Source of the DNA: Alcanivorax sp.
GTDB taxonomy: Bacteria > Pseudomonadota > Gammaproteobacteria > Pseudomonadales > Alcanivoracaceae
Reading direction: 5' to 3'
Length of the DNA: 64,000 nt
NCBI GenBank assembly: GCA_017794945.1
Contig: CP051239.1
Span: 1,602,692-1,666,691, forward strand
Position numbers and translations under genes: made by a program. Below, piece by piece: positions 18,510 to 27,906 of the stretch. The first letter of the stretch is position 1. Every line of letters begins with the position of its first letter. The notes beneath the pieces are model-generated. The model worked only from the letters and a program-made list of their open reading frames with translations. It did no database searches and was not told where the DNA came from.

Positions 18510-21500
18510 TCAGACGGCTTCTTCGTGGCCTTCGTCGCGGCCCAGCAGCATGTACATGGCCGGCACCACGAACAGCGTGAACAGGGTGCCGATGGTCATG
18601 CCGGCGGCCACCACCAGGCCGATGGCGAAGCGCGCGCCGCCGCCGGGGCCGGCGGCGATCAGCAGCGGCACCATGGCCAGCACCAGGGCGGCGGTGGTCA
18701 TCAGCACCGGGCGCAGACGCACGGCGGCGGCGTGTTCGATGGCGCGCCGCTTGCCCATGCCCTCCAGCTGCATCTTGTTGGCGAACTCCACGATCAGAAT
18801 ACCGTGTTTCGATATCACCCCGATCAGCGTCACCAGGCCCACCTGGGTATAGATGTTCAGGGTGGTCAGGCCCAGGCTGACGAAGATCATCGCGCCGCAC
18901 ACCGACATGGGGACGGTGATCAGCATGATGATCGGGTCACGCCAGGATTCGAACTGGGCGGCCAGCACCAGATAGATCACGATCAGCGCGAAGAAGAAGG
19001 TGACGATCAGATCGCTGCCCTCCTTCATGAACTGACGGGACTGGCCCGAGTAATCCACGGAATAGCCTGATGGCAGTACCTCGTCGGCGGCGTTTTCCAG
19101 CACACCCAGTGCTTCGCCCAGTGTCACCCCGGGGCGCTGTACGCCGGAGATGGTCACCGCGTTGAGCTGCTGGAAACGCTTCAGCTGCTGGGGCTGCACG
19201 GTCTCTTCCAGGCTGATCACGGTGGCCAGCGGCACCAGGTCGCCCTGGCCGGTGCGCACGTAGTATTGCTTGAGCTGCTCCGGCGTCAGGCGGCTGCCCC
19301 GCTCCACCTGGGGGATCACTTTGTAGGACCGGTTCTCCAGGGAGAAGCGGTTGGCGTAGCCGCCGGCCAGCATGGCGCCCAGTTCCTGGGCGAGCTGCTG
19401 CATGGTGATGCCCAGGCTGGCCGCTTTCTCCCGGTCCACCAGGATGTTGTAGCGCGGCTTGTCGATCTTCAGGTCGGTGTCCATGAAGATGAACTTGTTG
19501 CTGGCGCGCGCCTTTTCGAGCACCTCGTTGGCGAACTCCTGCAGGTTCTCGGTGGGCTCGGTGGTACCGATCACGAATTCCACCGGCAGCGCGCCGCCGG
19601 CGGTGGGCAGCGAGGGCGGCACGAACGCCGCCACCTGCAGGCCGGCGATGCTGTTGATCTTCTCGGACAGCTCGTTCTTGGCCTCGGCGGTGCTCTGCTC
19701 GCGCTCGTTCCAGCTTTTCAGCACGAAACCGGCCAGCGCGGTGTTGGAGGCGGTGGTGGAGCCGCCGCCGCCGATACCGTTGAGCAGGAACACATTGTCC
19801 ACCGACGGCATGGTGTCGGCGATGTCGTTGAACTCGCGGGTGAACGGCTCAAGGTAATCCAGCGTCACATAGGGGTCGGCGGTGGACGAGGTGAGCACGA
19901 AGCCCTGGTCTTCCGCCGGCTCCAGTTCGCTGGGCGAGGTCACGAACAGGAAGTAGCAGGACACCAGAATCACCGCGCCGAACACATAGATCACCGGCAG
20001 CTCGTTGAGCGCGCCGTGCAGGCGCCGCTCATAGCTTTTTTCCAGCTTCTCGAAACGCCGGTTCACCCAGCGCTCGAAGCGGTTGCCGGTGCGGTCCGGG
20101 TCGTGCTCCTTGAGAATCTTGGCGCACATCATCGGCGACAGCGTCAGCGCCACCACGCCGGACAACAGTACGGCGCCGGCCAGCGAGAACGCGAACTCCA
20201 CGAACAGGGTGCCGGTGAGACCGCCCATGAAACCGATCGGCAGGTACACCGCCACCAGCGTGGTGGTCATCGCCACCACCGGCCAGGCCAGTTCCCGGGC
20301 GCCCTTGATGGCGGCGTCGTACGGCGACAGACCCTCTTCCACGTGTCGGTGAATGTTCTCCAGCACGATGATGGCGTCGTCCACCACGATGCCGATGGCC
20401 AATACCATCGCCAGCAGCGTCAGCAGGTTGATGGAGAAGCCCATCAGCAACATCAGGAACAACGCGCCGACCATCGACAGCGGCACCGCGATGGCGGGAA
20501 TCAGCACCGAGCGCAGTGACCCCAGGAACAGGTAGATCACCGCGATCACGATCAGCACCGCCTCGATCAGGGTTTTCACCACCTCGTCGATGGAATCCTG
20601 AATGTACTCGGTGCCGTCATAGGGAATGTCCCCGGCCATGCCTTCGGGCAGTTGCGGGAACACTTCGTTTTCCAGGATGCCGCGTACTTCCTCGATCACA
20701 TCCAGGGCGTTGGCGTCGGTGGCCACCTCGATGCCCATGAAGGTGGCCTGCTTGCCGTTGAAGGTCACCGACGACTGGTACGACTCCGAGCCCAGCTCCA
20801 CGTCCGCCACGTCTTCCAGGCGCACGATGGCGTTGTCCTCGGAGCGGATGATCAGCCGTTCGAACTCCTCGGTGGTGTTCAGGTCGGTGGCCGCTTTCAG
20901 GTCCAGCGCCACGTTGGAGCCCTTGGTGCCGCCCACCGCGGCCAGCACGTTGTTCTGCTGCAGGGCGCCGTACACTTCCGAGGGGGTGATACCCAGCGCC
21001 GCCATCCGCTCCGGCTTCAGCCAGGCACGCATGGCGAAGGTGCGGTCACCGAGAATCCGCGCGCGCTGCACGCCGTTGACCGTGGCCAGCTTGGGCTGCA
21101 CTTCGCGCACCAGATAGTCGGTGATCTGGTTGTTGTCGAGAATCTCCGAGGAAAACGACAGATACATCGAGGCGATGTTCTGGCCCACCGCCAGTTCGAT
21201 GGTGGGGTCCTCCGCTTCCTCGGGCAGCTCGCTGCGCATCTTGTTGACCTTGGCCACGATCTGCGTGAGCGCCTCGTTGGGGTCCTCGCCCAGACGGATG
21301 TAGGCCTGGATCGACGAAGCGCTCTGCAGCGAGGTGGAGACCAGATAATCAATGCCGTCGGCGGACGCGATTTCCTGTTCCAGCGGCGTGGTGATAAAGC
21401 CCTGGATCAAATCCGCGTCGGCGCCGGTGTAAACCGTGGTCACGGTGACCACGGCGTTTTCCAGCTCCGGATATTGCCGCACGTTCAGTTCCGTGGCGGC

Positions 21501-21581
21501 GCGCAACCCGAGCAGGAAGATAAACAGGCTGACCACCGAGGCCAGCACCGGCTTGCTGATGAAGATGTCCGTGAATTTCAT
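18510..21581 (-). CDS. RND multidrug efflux pump, inner-membrane permease (HAE1 family)
   Basis: Proton-driven tripartite efflux pump component, 1023 residues. It starts MKFTDIFISKPVLASVVSLF and shows the duplicated 6-helix pattern with two large periplasmic domains. The proton-relay Asp pair is present in GIVVDDAIIVLENIHRHVEEG, of which the DD is the key part. It lies 8 bases after the adaptor gene, forming a pump operon without an outer-membrane factor or local regulator, so it presumably recruits a TolC/OprM protein encoded elsewhere. The substrate is unknown. Confidence 0.93.
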   Translation of the reverse strand: MKFTDIFISKPVLASVVSLFIFLLGLRAATELNVRQYPELENAVVTVTTVYTGADADLIQGFITTPLEQEIASADGIDYLVSTSLQSASSIQAYIRLGEDPNEALTQIVAKVNKMRSELPEEAEDPTIELAVGQNIASMYLSFSSEILDNNQITDYLVREVQPKLATVNGVQRARILGDRTFAMRAWLKPERMAALGITPSEVYGALQQNNVLAAVGGTKGSNVALDLKAATDLNTTEEFERLIIRSEDNAIVRLEDVADVELGSESYQSSVTFNGKQATFMGIEVATDANALDVIEEVRGILENEVFPQLPEGMAGDIPYDGTEYIQDSIDEVVKTLIEAVLIVIAVIYLFLGSLRSVLIPAIAVPLSMVGALFLMLLMGFSINLLTLLAMVLAIGIVVDDAIIVLENIHRHVEEGLSPYDAAIKGARELAWPVVAMTTTLVAVYLPIGFMGGLTGTLFVEFAFSLAGAVLLSGVVALTLSPMMCAKILKEHDPDRTGNRFERWVNRRFEKLEKSYERRLHGALNELPVIYVFGAVILVSCYFLFVTSPSELEPAEDQGFVLTSSTADPYVTLDYLEPFTREFNDIADTMPSVDNVFLLNGIGGGGSTTASNTALAGFVLKSWNEREQSTAEAKNELSEKINSIAGLQVAAFVPPSLPTAGGALPVEFVIGTTEPTENLQEFANEVLEKARASNKFIFMDTDLKIDKPRYNILVDREKAASLGITMQQLAQELGAMLAGGYANRFSLENRSYKVIPQVERGSRLTPEQLKQYYVRTGQGDLVPLATVISLEETVQPQQLKRFQQLNAVTISGVQRPGVTLGEALGVLENAADEVLPSGYSVDYSGQSRQFMKEGSDLIVTFFFALIVIYLVLAAQFESWRDPIIMLITVPMSVCGAMIFVSLGLTTLNIYTQVGLVTLIGVISKHGILIVEFANKMQLEGMGKRRAIEHAAAVRLRPVLMTTAALVLAMVPLLIAAGPGGGARFAIGLVVAAGMTIGTLFTLFVVPAMYMLLGRDEGHEEAV

Positions 21582-21589
21582 GGCTATCC

Positions 21590-22780
21590 TCAGCTGTTGC
21601 CGGGTGTCGGCGTCGCTTCCGTGGAGGGCTGCACATCGTTCTCGATGGTCACGGCGGCATCGTTACGCAGTTTCAGCAGCCCGCTGGTGGCGACCACTTC
21701 GCCGGGCTTGAGCCCGTCGATCACCGCCACCAGATCGCCGCGCCGGCGGCCCAGTTTCACGAACCGCTTCTTGACGATCTTGTCGGCGCCTTCGGCTTTT
21801 TTCTCGCTGTCGGCGCCGCTCTCGTCATTCTCGTCGCTCTCGCCTTTCTGCGGCGCGTCCTTGAGCACGAACACGGCGTTGCCGTAGGGCGCGTAGCTGA
21901 TCGCGGTGCGCGGAATCACCACCACGTCCTCGGATTGCGGCAGCTGAATGTCGACACTGGCGAACATGCCGGGGCGCAGTTTGTTGTCTTCGTTCTCGAA
22001 GCGCGCCTGCACGGACACGTTACGGGTCGCTTCGCTGACACCGGGCTCGATGGCGGAGATTTCCCCTTCGAACTGCTGGTCGGTGTAGGCGTCCAGCGTT
22101 ACGCGTACCTTCAGGCCCTTCTCGATGCGGCTCAGCTCCTGCTCGGGCAGGGCGAAGTCGACGAAAATCGGCTGCAGCTGGTTCAGGCTCACCACCGGCG
22201 TGCCGGCCTGCAGGAACTGGCCCAGATCCACCTGGCGAATGCCGAGCACGCCGTCGAAGGGCGCACGCACGGTTTTATAGTTCAGCTGTTCGCGCTGGGC
22301 CTGCGCCTGCGCCACCGCCTGGTCGCGCTGGGCGCGGCGGTTGTCCAGTTCGGAGCGGGAAATCGAGCCTTGCTTGAACAGCCGCTGGTAGCGGTCGTAC
22401 TCCTGGCGGGCCAGGCCGGCGGTGGCTTCCAGCGCATTGAGCTGGGCGCGGTCGGCGGCGGCTTCCAGGCGGATCAGCACGTCGCCCTTCTTCACCGAGT
22501 CACCGGATTCGAACTCGATCGCTTCCACTTCGCCGGGCACCTGCGCGGTCACGTTGACGCCGTTCACGGCGTTGACGGTGCCCACGGCTTCCAGAATCGA
22601 CGCCCAGTTGTCCTGGCGGGCTTCGTAGGTGGAAACGGCGGCGGCGGGCTGCGGCATGTTGTCGAAGAAGTCGTTCATCATCTTGCCCATGAACGCCTTG
22701 AAGCCAAAAATAAGGCCGAAGACGACAGCCAGGATGATCAGCATGATCACCATGCGCTTGCTGAAGATGCGCTTACTCAT
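21590..22780 (-). CDS. RND efflux periplasmic adaptor (membrane fusion protein)
   Basis: 396 residues. One N-terminal helix (MVIMLIILAVVFGLIFGFKA) anchors it in the inner membrane. The lipoyl halves (VTAQVPGEVEAIEFESGDSV and later APFDGVLGIRQVDLGQFLQA) flank a short coiled-coil hairpin (QEYDRYQRLFKQGSISRSEL). A Glu/Asp/Lys-rich insert (about 325-345) sits in the membrane-proximal domain. It is the first gene of the pump operon; the 220-base gap upstream separates it from hemW, which ends on the same strand. Confidence 0.9.
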   Translation of the reverse strand: MSKRIFSKRMVIMLIILAVVFGLIFGFKAFMGKMMNDFFDNMPQPAAAVSTYEARQDNWASILEAVGTVNAVNGVNVTAQVPGEVEAIEFESGDSVKKGDVLIRLEAAADRAQLNALEATAGLARQEYDRYQRLFKQGSISRSELDNRRAQRDQAVAQAQAQREQLNYKTVRAPFDGVLGIRQVDLGQFLQAGTPVVSLNQLQPIFVDFALPEQELSRIEKGLKVRVTLDAYTDQQFEGEISAIEPGVSEATRNVSVQARFENEDNKLRPGMFASVDIQLPQSEDVVVIPRTAISYAPYGNAVFVLKDAPQKGESDENDESGADSEKKAEGADKIVKKRFVKLGRRRGDLVAVIDGLKPGEVVATSGLLKLRNDAAVTIENDVQPSTEATPTPGNS

Positions 22781-23003
22781 TGACCTAAACCCCTGATGTG
22801 CGGCTGTATTTTAGTTGTTTGCCCGTAGGCGGAGGGGGGATTCATCCGGCGGCCCCGTCGTCAGGCAATGGTCCTTGTTGCGCACGTCTCTGCAGAAACG
22901 CGCTGTTTGCATCCTTGTCGATGATCGACGGACTGAATCGACCCCGAAGTGTGAACAGAAATTAAACAGGCATCAAGCGCCGGATCATGACAGTCCGGCT
23001 GCG

Positions 23004-24143
23004 TCATCCGACTTGCGTGGCGAGACGCTCGAGAACCGTATTCAAATGACGAAAGCCCAGCTCGGTGCAGGCGGCCCGCTGTTCGTCCGCCACCAGCAGC
23101 CCCTGCGCGCGGCTGGACGCCAGCGCCGCGTTGATGGTCTCGGCCTCAAGACCGGTGCGTTGCGACAACATCGTAATCGGTACGCCTTCCACCAGACGCA
23201 GCCCGTTCAGCAAGGCTTCCAGCAGCGGTTCATCAATCACGGTGAGGGCGCGCCGCGCGTTCAACGGGTCGGCCAGATAATGCTCGGGCATGCGTGTTTT
23301 CTGAAAACGCAGTAATTCCCGGTCGGTGGTGACCTTGCCGTGGGCGCCGGCGCCGATCGCCAGATAATCGCCGAACCGCCAGTAATTCAGGTTGTGCCGG
23401 CAGCGCCGCCCGGGCCGCGCGAACGCCGACACTTCGTAGCGTTCGAAGCCCTGCGCGGCGAGCAAGCCCAGCCCCTGCTCTTCCAGGTCGGCGCGGCTGT
23501 CACCGTCGGGTTGCTCCGGCGGCGCGCGGAAGAAGGCGGTATTCGGTTCGATGGTCAGCTCGTACCAGCTCAGGTGCGTGGGCTCCAGCGCCACCGCCTG
23601 GCGCAGGTCATCCAGCGCCTGCGCCGGCGTTTGCCCCGGCAGGGCGTGCATCAGGTCCAGATTGAAATTGTCGAAGCCGGCGTCGCGAGCGTCGGCGGCG
23701 GCGCGCAGGGCTTCTTCGGGCCCGTGGATGCGGCCCAGCGCCTGCAGATGCCGCGCATTGAAACTCTGCACCCCGATCGACAGCCGGTTGATGCCCGCCG
23801 CCCGGAAGCCGGCGAAGCGGCCGGTTTCCAGGGTGCCGGGGTTGGCTTCCAGAGTGATTTCGATGCCGTCGCTGAAGCTCAGCCGTTGCCGCAGCCCCTC
23901 GAACAGGGCGGCGTAGAAGTCCGCGCTCATCAGGCTGGGCGTGCCGCCGCCGATGAAGATCGCCTCCAGGGGGCGGCCGCGCACCCAGTGCAGGTCCTGG
24001 TCCAGGTCGGCGAGCAGGGCGTCCAGGTAGGCGCGCTCCGGCAGCTCCGACTGGCGCTCATGGGAGTTGAAGTCGCAGTAGGGACATTTGCGCACGCACC
24101 AGGGCACGTGCACATAGAGCGTCAGCGGCGGGGCGGCGAGCAT
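23004..24143 (-). CDS. hemW: HemW, radical SAM heme chaperone-like protein
   Basis: 379 residues, formerly annotated as oxygen-independent coproporphyrinogen III oxidase. The radical-SAM cluster CVRKCPYC (Cys16, Cys20, Cys23) has the CxxxCxxC spacing but lacks the fourth N-terminal cysteine of true HemN, so heme trafficking rather than oxidase activity is likely. FIGGGTPSLM and the C-terminal HemN-type domain are present. It starts 4 bases after the rdgB stop; the order rdgB-hemW is conserved in related bacteria. Confidence 0.93.
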   Translation of the reverse strand: MLAAPPLTLYVHVPWCVRKCPYCDFNSHERQSELPERAYLDALLADLDQDLHWVRGRPLEAIFIGGGTPSLMSADFYAALFEGLRQRLSFSDGIEITLEANPGTLETGRFAGFRAAGINRLSIGVQSFNARHLQALGRIHGPEEALRAAADARDAGFDNFNLDLMHALPGQTPAQALDDLRQAVALEPTHLSWYELTIEPNTAFFRAPPEQPDGDSRADLEEQGLGLLAAQGFERYEVSAFARPGRRCRHNLNYWRFGDYLAIGAGAHGKVTTDRELLRFQKTRMPEHYLADPLNARRALTVIDEPLLEALLNGLRLVEGVPITMLSQRTGLEAETINAALASSRAQGLLVADEQRAACTELGFRHLNTVLERLATQVG

Positions 24144-24147
24144 GGAA

Positions 24148-24747
24148 TTACTCAGGGGGTTCTCGCAGGGCGTCCATCAAGGCCTTCAACGCACGGCCGC
24201 GGTGGCTGATGCGGTTCTTCTCCGCCGGCTCCATTTCCGCCGCGGTCACGCCCAGCTCAGGAATCAGAAAATGCGGGTCATAGCCGAAGCCGCCGTTGCC
24301 GCGCGGGGCGAGCAGAATCTCGCCTTCCCAGGTGCCCTGGCAGATCAGCGGCGTGGGGTCGTCCGGGTGGCGCATCAATACCAGCACCGCCTGATAGCGG
24401 GCGGTGCGGGGCGCGTCCGGCAGATCGCCGAGCATGTCGATCAGCAGCGCGTTGTTCTTGGCGTCGCTGGCATCGGCGCCGGAGAAACGCGCCGAATAGA
24501 TGCCCGGCGCGCCGTTGAGCGCGTCCACTTCCAGGCCGGAATCGTCGGCGATCGCCGGCAGGCCGGTGTGCGCCGCCGCGTTGCGCGCCTTGAGGATGGC
24601 GTTTTCGACGAACGTCAGGCCGGTTTCTTCCGCTTCCGGCACCTGGAAGTCGCTTTGCGGCACCACCTTCAGCGCCAGCGGTTCCAGAATGGCGCGCATC
24701 TCATCCAGCTTTTTCTGGTTGCCGGAGGCGAGTACGAGAGTATCCAT
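24148..24747 (-). CDS. rdgB: dITP/XTP pyrophosphatase (RdgB/HAM1)
   Basis: House-cleaning nucleotidase that hydrolyses dITP, ITP and XTP to monophosphates, 199 residues. The signature starts [14 protein letters not shown] (Ser-Gly-Asn-x-x-Lys) and includes the catalytic [20 protein letters not shown]. It lies between metW (30 bases upstream) and hemW (4 bases downstream), in the same operon. Confidence 0.97.
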   Translation of the reverse strand: MDTLVLASGNQKKLDEMRAILEPLALKVVPQSDFQVPEAEETGLTFVENAILKARNAAAHTGLPAIADDSGLEVDALNGAPGIYSARFSGADASDAKNNALLIDMLGDLPDAPRTARYQAVLVLMRHPDDPTPLICQGTWEGEILLAPRGNGGFGYDPHFLIPELGVTAAEMEPAEKNRISHRGRALKALMDALREPPE

Positions 24748-24777
24748 GGTCGAGATCCTGGTGATCCGAGAGAGTGA

Positions 24778-25368
24778 TTAGAGCGTCACCCGGTAAATGG
24801 CGATTTCCCCGAACAGGTTGGGCCAGGCCCGGGTCAGCCGGCCGCTGCGGTGATGGCGATTGACCACCTGCCGCTCGATGATGCGGATGTTCCGCTCACG
24901 GCAATGGGCTTCGAAATCCTTCACCGTGCACAGGTGAATGTTGGGCGTGTCGTACCACTCGTAGGGCAGCGCCGAGGACACCGGCATGCGGCCCTTGAAG
25001 CCCAGATAGGAGCGCACCCGCCAGTGCCCGAAGTTGGGGAAGGTGATGATCGCTTCGCGGCCCACCCGCAACATCTCGTCGAGAATGCTGTCCGGGCGCA
25101 GTACCGCCTGCAGCGCCTGGGTCATCACCACATAGTCGAAGCGGTCGCTCTGGAAGTTGCCCAGGCCCTTGTCCAGATCCTGTTCAATCACATTGACGCC
25201 CTTGGCGAAGCAGGCGGCGATGTTGTCCTGGTCGATCTCCAGGCCGTAGCCGTTCACCTGCCGGTCGTCCTGCAAATGGGCGAGCAGATCGCCGTCGCCG
25301 CAGCCCAGGTCGAGCACCCGCGCGCCCCTGGGAATCCAGCGGCTGATCAAGGCCAGATCATCACGCAT
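24778..25368 (-). CDS. metW: MetW, methionine biosynthesis methyltransferase-like protein
   Basis: 196 residues with a class I methyltransferase fold ([15 protein letters not shown] near residue 20). It is the partner of MetX, needed for homoserine acyltransferase activity in several proteobacteria. The start ATG at 25368 overlaps the end of metX by 8 bases, which supports translational coupling; the longer frame upstream lies inside metX. Confidence 0.95.
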   Translation of the reverse strand: MRDDLALISRWIPRGARVLDLGCGDGDLLAHLQDDRQVNGYGLEIDQDNIAACFAKGVNVIEQDLDKGLGNFQSDRFDYVVMTQALQAVLRPDSILDEMLRVGREAIITFPNFGHWRVRSYLGFKGRMPVSSALPYEWYDTPNIHLCTVKDFEAHCRERNIRIIERQVVNRHHRSGRLTRAWPNLFGEIAIYRVTL

Positions 25369-26512
25369 TGGAAGTGGCCTCCGCGACACGGCCCATATAG
25401 GCGCCGAACAGTTTGCGGTACTCCGGAATCGGCAGCAGGAAGGCGTCATGGCCCTTGGGCGTGTCGATTTCCGCGTAGCTCACATTGCGGCCCACCTGCA
25501 CCAGGGCATTGACGATTTCCCGGCTGCGTTCCGGCGAGAAGCGCCAGTCGGAGTTGAACGACATCACCAGGAAGTTGCAGCGGGTGTCGGCGAGGGCGTC
25601 TTCCAGGGTGCCGTCGCATTCCCGGGCCGGGTCGAAATAGTCCAGCGCCTTGGTCATCAACAGGTAGGTGTTGGCGTCGAAATTGCGCGAAAACGTCTCG
25701 CCCTGGTGACGCAGATAGGACTCCACCTGGAATTCCACGTCGAAGCCGAAATGAAAGCGTCCGGAACGCAGGTCGCGGCCGAACTTCATGCGCATGGCGT
25801 CGTCGCTGAGGTAGGTGATATGCCCCACCATGCGCGCCAGGATCAGCCCCTGGCGCGGGTAGGTGTCGTGCAGATAGTAACGCCCGCCATGGAAATTCGG
25901 GTCGGTGAGGATGGATTGCCGGGCCACTTCGTTGAAGGCGATGTTCTGCGCCGACAGTTTCGGCGCCGCGGCGATCACCACCGCGTTGGCCAGACGGTCG
26001 GGGAAATCCATCGACCACTGCAGGGCCTGCATGCCGCCCAGGCTGCCGCCCACCACCGCCGCCCAGCGCCGGATGCCCAGGGCGTCCGCCAGCTGGGCCT
26101 GGCTTTTTACCCAGTCCTTGACCGTCATCATCGGGAAGTCCGGCCCCCACAGCTGGCCGGTTTCCGGGTTCTGGGAGCCCGGTCCGCTGGAGCCGTGGCA
26201 GCCGCCCAGGTTGTTCGGGCAGACCACGAAGAAGCGGTTGGTATCGATGGGCTTGCCGGGCCCGATGCAGCTGTCCCACCAGCCCGGGCGCGGGTCATCG
26301 GCGCTGTGATAGCCGGCGGCATGGTGATGGCCGGACAGCGCATGGCAGATCAGCACCGCGTTGGAGGCGTCCGCGTTAAGGGTACCGTAGGTCTCATAGA
26401 CCAGATCGTAAGACGGCAGCACCCGTCCGCACTCCAGCTCCAGGGGCCGGTCCACGTGCAGGGTTTGCGGTTGTACCAGGCCTACGGAGTCCTGGGGAAT
26501 CGTTTCGGGCAT
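25361..26512 (-). CDS. metX: Homoserine O-acyltransferase MetX
   Basis: Alpha/beta-hydrolase-fold enzyme that activates homoserine for methionine synthesis, 383 residues. The nucleophile elbow [10 protein letters not shown] carries Ser157; [17 protein letters not shown] and [14 protein letters not shown] are family elements. MetX members use acetyl- or succinyl-CoA, and gammaproteobacterial ones paired with MetW often prefer succinyl-CoA; the sequence as I read it does not decide. The start at 26512 ([13 protein letters not shown]) matches homologues better than the in-frame ATG at 26569. Confidence 0.95.
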   Translation of the reverse strand: MPETIPQDSVGLVQPQTLHVDRPLELECGRVLPSYDLVYETYGTLNADASNAVLICHALSGHHHAAGYHSADDPRPGWWDSCIGPGKPIDTNRFFVVCPNNLGGCHGSSGPGSQNPETGQLWGPDFPMMTVKDWVKSQAQLADALGIRRWAAVVGGSLGGMQALQWSMDFPDRLANAVVIAAAPKLSAQNIAFNEVARQSILTDPNFHGGRYYLHDTYPRQGLILARMVGHITYLSDDAMRMKFGRDLRSGRFHFGFDVEFQVESYLRHQGETFSRNFDANTYLLMTKALDYFDPARECDGTLEDALADTRCNFLVMSFNSDWRFSPERSREIVNALVQVGRNVSYAEIDTPKGHDAFLLPIPEYRKLFGAYMGRVAEATSNA

Positions 26513-26686
26513 TTCGGGCAACCATCCAAAGGTGGGGCAAAGTCTATCGACCGCCCCCTGGCCGTGCAACGCGAGCGAGCGGCCAGCTTTTGCAGTTTTT
26601 TATCGGCACCGGGCAGGCGCGCCGGCGCGCACGCTTTAGCATGGAGCCGGCTCGTTGCAAACGCAGAGCTGTTAAAGGAGAGCATC

Positions 26687-27250
26687 ATGAGCAAGCAACT
26701 GGACGGCAAACGTGTGGCGATCCTCGCCACCGATGGCTTCGAGGAATCCGAACTGGCGGTTCCGCAATCCACCCTGCGCAGCTACGGCGTCGAGGTGCAT
26801 GTGGTGGCGCCCGGCAAGGACGGCATCCGTGCCTGGGCGGAAACCGACTGGGGCGACACCTACGAGGTGGACAAGGCCCTGGACCAGGCCCAGGCCGAGG
26901 ACTACCACGCCCTGGTACTGCCCGGGGGCCTGTTCAACCCGGACGAGCTGCGCCTCAACGAGCGGGCGCTGGACTTCGTGCGCGCCTTCTTCAAGGCCGG
27001 AAAACCGGTGGCGGCGATCTGTCACGCGCCCTGGATTCTGATCAATGCCGGCGTGGTCGAAGGCCGCACCCTGACCTCCGTGCCCTCGGTGGCCCAGGAC
27101 CTGCGCAACGCCGGTGCCACCTGGGAAGACCAGGAAGCGGTGGTCGACAACGGTCTGGTCACCAGCCGCACGCCCAAGGATCTGGACGCCTTCTGCAAAC
27201 GCTTAATGGAAGAGTTGGCGGAAGGTCGCCACCAGAAGCAGCACGCCTGA
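26687..27250 (+). CDS. DJ-1/PfpI family protein (YhbO/YraA-like)
   Basis: 187 residues of the class-I glutamine-amidotransferase-like fold. It has the PfpI pattern: acidic Glu20 in FEESEL and the nucleophile elbow PVAAICHAPWILI with Cys112 next to His113. Relatives are described as stress-related proteases or glyoxal/methylglyoxal-handling proteins; the activity is debated. The start is fixed by AAAGGAG 6 bases before the ATG; a much longer open frame upstream is antisense to metX. Confidence 0.9.
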   Translation: MSKQLDGKRVAILATDGFEESELAVPQSTLRSYGVEVHVVAPGKDGIRAWAETDWGDTYEVDKALDQAQAEDYHALVLPGGLFNPDELRLNERALDFVRAFFKAGKPVAAICHAPWILINAGVVEGRTLTSVPSVAQDLRNAGATWEDQEAVVDNGLVTSRTPKDLDAFCKRLMEELAEGRHQKQHA

Positions 27251-27257
27251 GGCGATG

Positions 27258-27280
27258 ACGGGCCGCCGGCGGCGGCCCGT
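27258..27280. terminator. Hairpin between convergent genes, weak terminator candidate
   Basis: A perfect 10-bp stem (ACGGGCCGCC arm, loop GGC) lies between the pfpI-like stop and the stop of the convergent membrane-protein gene. It has no T run on either strand, so intrinsic termination is uncertain. Confidence 0.45.
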
Positions 27281-27292
27281 TGGTCCCGTGCC

Positions 27293-27808
27293 CTACAGCA
27301 ATGGGCTGAACGCGCTTTCGTCGCCCTGGCGTTCCGCGTCCAGGCTGTGGTCCAGCAGGCGATGCACTTTTTTGCGTTGCTCCTCCCGATCCACATCGAC
27401 GATGATCAGATAGCGCCCCTTTCGGATATCGTCCAGATACGGCTTAAGGTGGTAATTGGCGTGGGAGATCCCGCGAATACCGCCGGCCCAGGCCCCGTGT
27501 GAACCGAAGAACAAGACGCTCACCATCACGCCCCAGAAACCGATTTCCAGCCCCCAGGGGTCGATACCGCTCAGTGCCCAGCCCACCAGCAGGCCGATCA
27601 CCGCGCCCACCACGGCACCGTAAAAGCCGGTGGTCATGATGTTGGTGTCTTCCCAGGGCGTGGTCGCATGGATACCCTCGCGGCTCAGCTCGCCGTTGTC
27701 ACGGGCCATGACATGCACGCGGTTTGTGCCGATTTCCGACTGTTCGACGTTTTTCAGGGCCGTTTTCACCTGATCCATGCTGTTTACGAGGTAATACACT
27801 CTGAACAT
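27293..27808 (-). CDS. Membrane protein of unknown function
   Basis: 171 residues; I do not recognise the family with certainty. The N-terminal about 70 residues are soluble (MFRVYYLVNSMDQVKTALKN), two glycine-rich helices follow (TTGFYGAVVGAVIGLLVGWAL and FWGVMVSVLFFGSHGAWAGG, the first quoted only as an approximate span), and the C terminus is soluble with YLIIVDVDREEQRKKVHRLL. This layout resembles stress-related DUF1269-like proteins. A good AAGGAG lies before the ATG. It stands alone between two genes of opposite strand. Confidence 0.7.
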   Translation of the reverse strand: MFRVYYLVNSMDQVKTALKNVEQSEIGTNRVHVMARDNGELSREGIHATTPWEDTNIMTTGFYGAVVGAVIGLLVGWALSGIDPWGLEIGFWGVMVSVLFFGSHGAWAGGIRGISHANYHLKPYLDDIRKGRYLIIVDVDREEQRKKVHRLLDHSLDAERQGDESAFSPLL

Positions 27809-27906
27809 GGTGATGCGCTCCTTATTGCCGGATCAGTTATCCATTAGGAAACACATGGTGCCCGGGGGAGCGTAAACAAGGGGTAGAGAAAGAGGGAAGG
27901 GACACG

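Noticed and set aside
22815..23315. A 166-codon plus-strand frame covering the gap between the RND adaptor and hemW
   Set aside because: It runs into hemW antisense, has an Arg-rich composition without motifs and no ribosome site. I treat 22781-23003 as non-coding; it holds only a small GCCGGA...TCCGGC hairpin at 22979-22999.
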